From Spirochaetota bacterium (GTDB lineage: Bacteria > Spirochaetota > Spirochaetia > Treponematales > Treponemataceae), in assembly GCA_016285185.1 (NCBI GenBank), contig JAEEQG010000007.1, positions 1-64,000 of the forward strand: 64,000 bases of DNA, written 5' to 3'. Each line of letters begins with the position of its first letter. Positions within the stretch are counted from its first letter, which is position 1. Shown here in pieces: positions 59,107-64,000 of this stretch. The position numbers and the translations under genes are program-made. The notes beneath the pieces were generated by a model. It saw nothing but the letters and a program-made list of their open reading frames with translations. It made no database searches and had not been told where the DNA came from.

Positions 59107-60195
59107 TTACAGCATTTCCTTTAGTTTGCGCAGTGGTTTTGTAATTTTCCAGCTTGAACTCTGTACAAATTCCTGTTCCTGTTTTTCAAGATAATAATCC
59201 AAAAGGTGAACTTGCTCAGAGAGTTTTGAAAACGTTTTATAGTCAAAGCCATACAAGGAGTGCAGCAATTCCATGTTACCTTTTTGGTTTAAAAAAGCAA
59301 TGAGTGTGCGAAAGCCCCACAGGGATAAAAGCCTGTTTTCGGGTTTTGAAAGTGCCAGCCTCGCTAAAAAGTATGGAATTGTTTCTTCCGTTGGTTCACC
59401 GAAAGCTTCTATGTCTTTACAAAAGATTTGTTGTAATAATGACACTGATTTAATACCTTTTACAAAATAATCAAGTGCAAACGGTGTTTCAATCTCTATT
59501 CTCTTAAAAGCTTTTTTATCATTGCTGCTCAAATGATTGTTACAATCCGTTGGAATCCGGTAGTCAACAAGCGGGATATCCAAAAAACCGCAGTCAGCCT
59601 GTAGCAGGAGCTGAATATGTATAATAAAATCCTGATGCTGTTGTATTCCCTCATCAAGCGGAAAGACCTTTTCCGCATACTTCCGGTTTAGCATCATGCC
59701 CGGTGAACCCATTCCGTTACCGTAGTAAAAAAAACTTTTAAGCATCTGAAACCGTTCACCTGAAATTTTATAGTCCTGCTGGTTTGGAATTAGCTTTCCA
59801 GCTTCGTCTACCTTTTGTATTTTGGGATAAACAACCGCAAAATCTTTATGCTGTTCAAAAAAAGCTAACATTCCCTCGAGATACTGCGGTTCAAGAAAAT
59901 CATCAGAGGCAAGAATTGCAATATATTTGCCTTTTGCTTTTGAAAACGCAATATTAAGGTTCCCGTTCATACCACGGTTAAAATCATTGCGAAAAAAGTG
60001 GATTCTTTCGTCCTTGTACTGTTCGATAATTGATGTTGTGTTATCCGTGGAACAGTCATCCACAATAATAAGCTCAAAGTTAGTGTATGTTTGGGCAAGA
60101 ATGCTGTCTAAAAAGACGGAAACATATTTTTCGTGATTGTATGCTGGAGTTAGTATTGATACCAGTGGTTCATAACCACTTATGCTACCACTCAT
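59107..60195 (-). CDS. Glycosyltransferase family 2
   Basis: 362 residues. [56 protein letters not shown] are GT2 hallmarks (A-S-D-D metal site). The last ~100 residues are helical with a [19 protein letters not shown] tail often seen at the membrane-facing end of GT2 enzymes. The start overlaps the fdtB stop by 11 bases. Confidence 0.9.
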   Translation of the reverse strand: MSGSISGYEPLVSILTPAYNHEKYVSVFLDSILAQTYTNFELIIVDDCSTDNTTSIIEQYKDERIHFFRNDFNRGMNGNLNIAFSKAKGKYIAILASDDFLEPQYLEGMLAFFEQHKDFAVVYPKIQKVDEAGKLIPNQQDYKISGERFQMLKSFFYYGNGMGSPGMMLNRKYAEKVFPLDEGIQQHQDFIIHIQLLLQADCGFLDIPLVDYRIPTDCNNHLSSNDKKAFKRIEIETPFALDYFVKGIKSVSLLQQIFCKDIEAFGEPTEETIPYFLARLALSKPENRLLSLWGFRTLIAFLNQKGNMELLHSLYGFDYKTFSKLSEQVHLLDYYLEKQEQEFVQSSSWKITKPLRKLKEML

Positions 60196-61285
60196 TCAAA
60201 ACCTCAATGATATAATCAATCTCATTCTGCAAAAGTGCCGGATTCAGCGGAATACTGAGTTCCTGAGCATGGATTTTTTCTGAAATCGGGAACGAAAGAG
60301 AGTTCCATTCTTTATAACATTCCTGCTTGTGGGGTGGAATAGGGTAATGAATAAGCGTTCCGATGCCTTTTTCCTGCAGATACTTTTGAAGACTATCCCG
60401 GTTTTCGGTTCTTACGGGAAAAACATGAAAAACGTTAGAATCTCTAACGGAAATTTGCGGGAGGATTATTTTTCCATTTTTTATTTTTGATATGTATTGT
60501 TCCGCAATCTGCTTTCGGATTTCGTTATCCCTATCCAAATAGTTTAACTTTACATCCAGTACAGCAGCCTGAATCTCATCCAGTCTCGAGTTTTGTCCTT
60601 TGTACTTAAATACATATTTTTTTGATGAGCCGTAATTTGCAATTGAACGTACTGCTTCCGCAAGAACTGAATCATTAGTGGTAACACAGCCGCCGTCTCC
60701 AAGTGCACCCAGGTTTTTCCCCGGATAAAAGCTGTGTCCTGCCGCATCGCCAAGAGAACCGGTCTTTTTGCCGTTGAACATACATCCATGAGCTTGAGCG
60801 TTGTCTTCTATAAGCTTTAATTTGTATTTTTTGCAAAGGTTTAAAATCTTGTCAGTATAGGCACAACGGCCGTATAAATGAACAATCATGATTGCTTTTG
60901 TTTTATTTGTTATCTTGGCTTCTATAAGGTTTTCATCGATTTGGTACGTTGTAATATACGGCTCAACGAGAACTGGTACAAGATTATTCTGTGTTATGGC
61001 AAGAATCGAAGCAATGTACGTGTTTGACGGAACAATAACTTCGTCTCCGTCTGCAAGAACACCCAGCTCTTTGTATGCATGCAGGATAATGGAAAGCGCA
61101 TCAAGCCCGTTTGCGGTTCCTATGCAGTATTCGGTTCCAATGTATCGGGCATAGTTTTCTTCAAAGGTCTTGTTCGCCTTACCCTGCAGATACCAGCCCG
61201 AATCAATTACATCCGAAACAGCCTTGTGAATTTCAGCTGAGTTTCTATCTGTTATTTTTTGTAAAGATAAATATGGTATTTGCAT
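60185..61285 (-). CDS. fdtB: dTDP-3-amino-3,6-dideoxyhexose transaminase (FdtB/QdtB type)
   Basis: 366 residues, DegT/DnrJ/EryC1 fold. Schiff-base Lys in [32 protein letters not shown] and EDNAQAHGC are typical. FdtB and QdtB aminate dTDP-3-keto-6-deoxyhexose to Fuc3N or Qui3N. The neighbouring isomerase and acetyltransferase genes support this branch; whether the product is galacto or gluco depends on the isomerase. One-base overlap with the acetyltransferase stop. Confidence 0.88.
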   Translation of the reverse strand: MQIPYLSLQKITDRNSAEIHKAVSDVIDSGWYLQGKANKTFEENYARYIGTEYCIGTANGLDALSIILHAYKELGVLADGDEVIVPSNTYIASILAITQNNLVPVLVEPYITTYQIDENLIEAKITNKTKAIMIVHLYGRCAYTDKILNLCKKYKLKLIEDNAQAHGCMFNGKKTGSLGDAAGHSFYPGKNLGALGDGGCVTTNDSVLAEAVRSIANYGSSKKYVFKYKGQNSRLDEIQAAVLDVKLNYLDRDNEIRKQIAEQYISKIKNGKIILPQISVRDSNVFHVFPVRTENRDSLQKYLQEKGIGTLIHYPIPPHKQECYKEWNSLSFPISEKIHAQELSIPLNPALLQNEIDYIIEVLNEW

Positions 61286-61740
61286 TAATTAAGCTCTCTT
61301 ACAAATTTTGCAGGATTTCCATACCATAGTGTATTTGCGGGAACATCCTTTGTAACAACGCTGCCTGCACCAATCATGGCGTTTGCTCCGATTGTTATAC
61401 CGGCAAGAATCGTTGAATTTGCCCCTATGCTTGCGCCTTTTTTTATAATTGTTTTTTCAAATTTTTGCGGATATTGTTTTGAGCGTGGAAACAAGTCATT
61501 TGTAAAGGTGACATTTGGTCCTATAAAAACATCATCTTCAACAGTTACTCCGTCCCAAAGCTGAACGCCGCATTTGACGGTTACATTGTTTCCGATGACA
61601 ACGTCATTCTCAATAAAAACACTTGCACAAATATTGCAGTGATCGCCTATTATTGCGTTTGGCAGAACCACACAAAACTGCCAGATATTGGTATCTTTTC
61701 CAATATGTTTGCTTTGAACATCAGCCAGTTTATGAATCAT
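61285..61740 (-). CDS. fdtC: dTDP-3-amino-sugar N-acetyltransferase (FdtC/QdtC type)
   Basis: 151 residues. Left-handed beta-helix hexapeptide repeats throughout ([57 protein letters not shown]) with the VGNP-like YGNPAKFV end. It should N-acetylate the 3-amino group made by FdtB, giving Fuc3NAc or Qui3NAc. Overlaps the isomerase stop by 11 bases. Confidence 0.87.
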   Translation of the reverse strand: MIHKLADVQSKHIGKDTNIWQFCVVLPNAIIGDHCNICASVFIENDVVIGNNVTVKCGVQLWDGVTVEDDVFIGPNVTFTNDLFPRSKQYPQKFEKTIIKKGASIGANSTILAGITIGANAMIGAGSVVTKDVPANTLWYGNPAKFVRELN

Positions 61741-62152
61741 TTTTTACCAGCTTCAAAAAATCATCGTAATTTCTTATATAGTCTGATTCATCATATTGTT
61801 CCGATGCCAGAACCAGACAAACCGCACCGGATGAAAATCCCTGTTCAGCAGCCCAGATTCCCGGTGGAATATGAAGTCCGTAAAAAGGTCTGTTAAGTTG
61901 AACCGTTCTTTTTGCATTCCCGTCGTCAAGAAAAACCTCAAATGCGCCGGATGCGGCAATCAAAAACTGATGGCATGTTTTATGCGCATGTGCACCACGG
62001 CTTTCTCCACCTGGTATATCATAGAGATAGAATATTCTCTTTACTGAAAAAGGAATATGCAATTCATTTTGAATTACCGTCAGATTTCCTTGTTCATGGT
62101 GATGGCGTGGAAGTTCAAAAAGAGAACAGTTATAAACTGTTGTTTTTTTCAT
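61730..62152 (-). CDS. fdtA: dTDP-4-keto-6-deoxyglucose 3,4-ketoisomerase (FdtA/QdtA/WxcM-like)
   Basis: 140 residues from ATG at 62152; the track start is the TTG one codon earlier. Cupin fold with [40 protein letters not shown] (His pair of the active site) and [12 protein letters not shown]. It moves the keto group from C4 to C3 and sets the product for FdtB. Directly ahead of fdtC-fdtB and overlapping the acyltransferase stop by 23 bases. Confidence 0.88.
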   Translation of the reverse strand: MKKTTVYNCSLFELPRHHHEQGNLTVIQNELHIPFSVKRIFYLYDIPGGESRGAHAHKTCHQFLIAASGAFEVFLDDGNAKRTVQLNRPFYGLHIPPGIWAAEQGFSSGAVCLVLASEQYDESDYIRNYDDFLKLVKNDS

Positions 62153-63200
62153 CAATACGTGTCCTTAGTTTTTTGTAAATCGGATTGACAAAGTATTTTT
62201 CTGATATATATGAAAAAAAGAGTGTGACAATAAGATATACAGTAAAAAAGACAAAAGGATATTCATTGTAAGTATTGTATCTGTCAAGAAAGAGCCCGAC
62301 AAAATGCTGCATATACAAGTGAATCATATACAGGCTGAAACTTATTGACCCTAAAAATTGCAAAAACTTTGTTGCAAAAAGTTTTGCAAGCGGTCCTTTA
62401 TTGTCGGTAAAAGCAAAAACAATAAGGACAAAAGCCGATGTTACAAAATATAAAAAGCTTATCCGGTATTTTGTCGGAATCCTTGGAGAGACAAATACTG
62501 CCGCTACAAATACTGCAACAGCAGCTAATTCTAAAAAGATATAAACAAATAAAGGAAGTTTTATATCTTTAATTTGTTTATAAAGAAGACAAAGCCACAT
62601 TCCTCCCAAAAAATCAATAAGGTGCACAGGCGGAAAAATAAAAAACGCAAAGTCATCCATTGATTTTACATAATGCCCGAACAATATCAGAGCAATTGAC
62701 AACAGACATACTAGAATCAGTATAAAAATAAATGAATTCTTTGATTTAAAAAGAAACTTTCCAAAAAAAGCAAAAACAATATAAAGAAAAATTAAATCAC
62801 ACAAATACCATGAAAGAATGTTAAAAGAATAATAATAATTAACATCCGGTATATATGACTGCAACAACAAAACATTAAAGAAAGCCTTCTTAATCAAATC
62901 AAACGAAATTGGTGTTGTTCTTAGTGTCCATATGGACCAAATAACAAAAACCAGTATATGCAGTGGATAGATTCTTGCAATTTTTTTAAGGAGGAACGGT
63001 ACAGGAGTAAAGTTATTGCTTTTTATCTTTTCTTCATATTGCAGTGTAAGGAGAAATCCAGTCAAAACAAAAAAGAAATGGACACCTATTATTCCGCCTT
63101 CAACAAATATTGAGCGGTTGTAGGGGGCAGGCAGGATAAAGTGGTTTAATACTACAAAAAACGCAAAAATAAAACGAAGTCCGTTCAATGATTTTATCAT
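62130..63200 (-). CDS. Acyltransferase family 3 (OafA/NolL-like) membrane protein
   Basis: 356 residues, about ten membrane spans. N-terminal NGLRFIFAFFVVLNHFILP carries the conserved His; GGIIGVHFFFVLTGFLLTLQ and KKIARIYPLHI (R-x-x-R-I-x-P region) are the family motifs. It probably adds O-acetyl groups to the glycan at the membrane. It sits between the two isomerase genes, with an ATGA overlap to the upstream one. Confidence 0.9.
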   Translation of the reverse strand: MIKSLNGLRFIFAFFVVLNHFILPAPYNRSIFVEGGIIGVHFFFVLTGFLLTLQYEEKIKSNNFTPVPFLLKKIARIYPLHILVFVIWSIWTLRTTPISFDLIKKAFFNVLLLQSYIPDVNYYYSFNILSWYLCDLIFLYIVFAFFGKFLFKSKNSFIFILILVCLLSIALILFGHYVKSMDDFAFFIFPPVHLIDFLGGMWLCLLYKQIKDIKLPLFVYIFLELAAVAVFVAAVFVSPRIPTKYRISFLYFVTSAFVLIVFAFTDNKGPLAKLFATKFLQFLGSISFSLYMIHLYMQHFVGLFLDRYNTYNEYPFVFFTVYLIVTLFFSYISEKYFVNPIYKKLRTRIDEKNNSL

Positions 63201-63595
63201 TTATTCAATCCTTTAAAAATATCAAAATTTCTTATATAGTCGTTTTCATCATAATCAGTTGATGCAACAATGAGTGCAAGTGAATTTGTGGAAAAATTAC
63301 ACATTTGGCGCCATAACATATTGGGAATATAAAGACCGTAATATGAGCGGTTCAGTGAAAATGTCTGTTTATCTATACCATTGTCAAGAACAACGTCAAA
63401 ACTACCGGAAAGCGCCACTACAAATTCTTCCGTCTGTTTATAAGCGTGTCCGCCTCGTTTTTCACCTCCGGGTACATCATATATCCAATATGTTCTTTTT
63501 ATTTCGAACGGAATGTGTTTTCCCGTTTCAAAAAACGAAAGATTTCCTCGTGGATCCATTATTTTGGGTAATTGTATGATTTCAGGCTTTTTCAT
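63197..63595 (-). CDS. Second FdtA/QdtA-like sugar 3,4-ketoisomerase
   Basis: 132 residues from MKKPEIIQLPK, an ATG that overlaps the preceding stop (ATGA); the ORF start six codons earlier is less likely. DPRGNLSFFETGKHIPFEIKR, GGEKRGGHAYKQTEEFVVAL and SYYGLYIPNMLW give the same cupin family as fdtA. In the active-site stretch it reads GGHAYK where fdtA reads GAHAHK (one His fewer). It is possibly a second ketoisomerase of different stereochemistry, or a diverged copy. Confidence 0.85.
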   Translation of the reverse strand: MKKPEIIQLPKIMDPRGNLSFFETGKHIPFEIKRTYWIYDVPGGEKRGGHAYKQTEEFVVALSGSFDVVLDNGIDKQTFSLNRSYYGLYIPNMLWRQMCNFSTNSLALIVASTDYDENDYIRNFDIFKGLNK

Positions 63596-64000
63596 TGATA
63601 TTGTGTATCCCATTGTATTACAGGATGTATATCTCCCTGATGGTTTTCTTCTCCCAAAATATTGAACGGAAGAACAATCGATTGAAAAGGAATTATTTCC
63701 TTTTCATTATAAACACCGGCATAGATATCAATATAGTATGAACCGTTTTTTAGTATATTAACGGGTATAGGTACAATAAATTTATTGAATCCTTGTTTTA
63801 TGGGATTTGAACCTGAGTTTTCATTGCGCCATGTTACATAAACCGTACTGTTATTATTACGTTTTATGGCAACAGCCATATTGAAAAGGGTATGAGGAAC
63901 TTGTACTTGTGTTTCTATTATGCAGTTTACTGATGAGTCAGATCTGGAAAAATCCCGTGTTATTTCATGCTCACTGTTTGTCATGTATATTTTTAATGGT
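63592..64000 (-). CDS. wzt: C-terminal domain of O-antigen-type ABC exporter ATPase (Wzt-like), 5' end outside window
   Basis: The frame is open to the right edge with no stop (PLKIYMTNSEHEITRDF runs through the track start), so the listed 130-residue ORF is probably only the end of a longer protein. ETQVQVPHTLFNMAVAIKR, STVYVTWRNENSG and NGSYYIDIYAGVYNE match the immunoglobulin-like C-terminal domain of Wzt proteins, which recognises the non-reducing end of the finished glycan for export. If so, export is ABC-dependent. A stand-alone domain is possible. Confidence 0.75.
   Translation of the reverse strand, partial: PLKIYMTNSEHEITRDFSRSDSSVNCIIETQVQVPHTLFNMAVAIKRNNNSTVYVTWRNENSGSNPIKQGFNKFIVPIPVNILKNGSYYIDIYAGVYNEKEIIPFQSIVLPFNILGEENHQGDIHPVIQWDTQYQ

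Noticed and set aside
1-64000. CRISPR array, insertion sequence or prophage
   Set aside because: No regularly spaced repeats, transposase, integrase or phage structural genes were seen on either strand.

Overview
The window looks like chromosome of a host-associated, anaerobic spirochaete of the genus Treponema. The evidence is a flgF-flgG-flgJ flagellar rod group, a complete chemosensory operon, an oxygen-sensitive class III ribonucleotide reductase, AT-rich sequence and a large surface-glycan locus. I infer genus and habitat from gene content only. No rRNA, CRISPR array, insertion sequence, integrase or phage gene was seen.

Layout. 1-3.1 kb: the 5' part of glmS (cut by the window edge) and a divergent degenerate-GGDEF/EAL protein. 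3.1-9.9 kb: an accessory patch of small, mostly stand-alone genes (methyltransferase, GNATs, LURP-one-like, PAS, HAD, Nudix, TrmO-like, RibD-C-like, small membrane proteins). It holds one decayed GNAT and one PAS gene with an in-frame TGA. 10.0-21.9 kb: receptor, cheW, cheW-like, cheB, cheR, hybrid cheA, adenylate cyclase, receptor, plus a second receptor upstream. There is no stand-alone CheY; the likely outputs are the CheA receiver and the class III cyclase. 21.9-25.8 kb: adenosine deaminase, an amino-acid ABC transporter without its ATPase, and an HD hydrolase. 26.0-30.9 kb: nrdR, nrdD, a small gene encoding a glycyl-radical domain fused to a redoxin, nrdG and an EamA transporter, with two pairs of NrdR boxes. 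30.9-35.8 kb: a YegP-like protein, flgJ/flgG/flgF, an RNA m5U methyltransferase and an alpha/beta hydrolase. 35.8-64.0 kb: neuB, tRNA-Phe and a long minus-strand glycan operon that runs off the right edge.

How the genes work together. The glycan locus has an initiating sugar-phosphate transferase (WbaP/WcaJ type), the C-terminal domain of an O-antigen-type ABC exporter ATPase (Wzt), a CDP-3,6-dideoxyhexose branch (RfbF, RfbG, RfbH), a dTDP-3-amino-3,6-dideoxyhexose branch (two FdtA-like isomerases, FdtB, FdtC), O-acetyl and deacetylase tailoring enzymes, and about fifteen glycosyltransferases. The transferases include two GT11 and one GT10 fucosyltransferase and eukaryote-like types (fringe-like, exostosin-like, GT61). 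Most neighbours overlap by ATGA or a few bases, so I read it as one translationally coupled unit.

Most notable. (1) A split class III ribonucleotide reductase: the NrdD core ends after its zinc knuckle, and the glycyl-radical segment is a separate 179-residue protein fused to a CPNC redoxin, expressed from its own NrdR-box promoter. (2) A chemosensory operon with a built-in adenylate cyclase, in which both the CheB and the cyclase receiver domains appear to have lost the phospho-acceptor aspartate.
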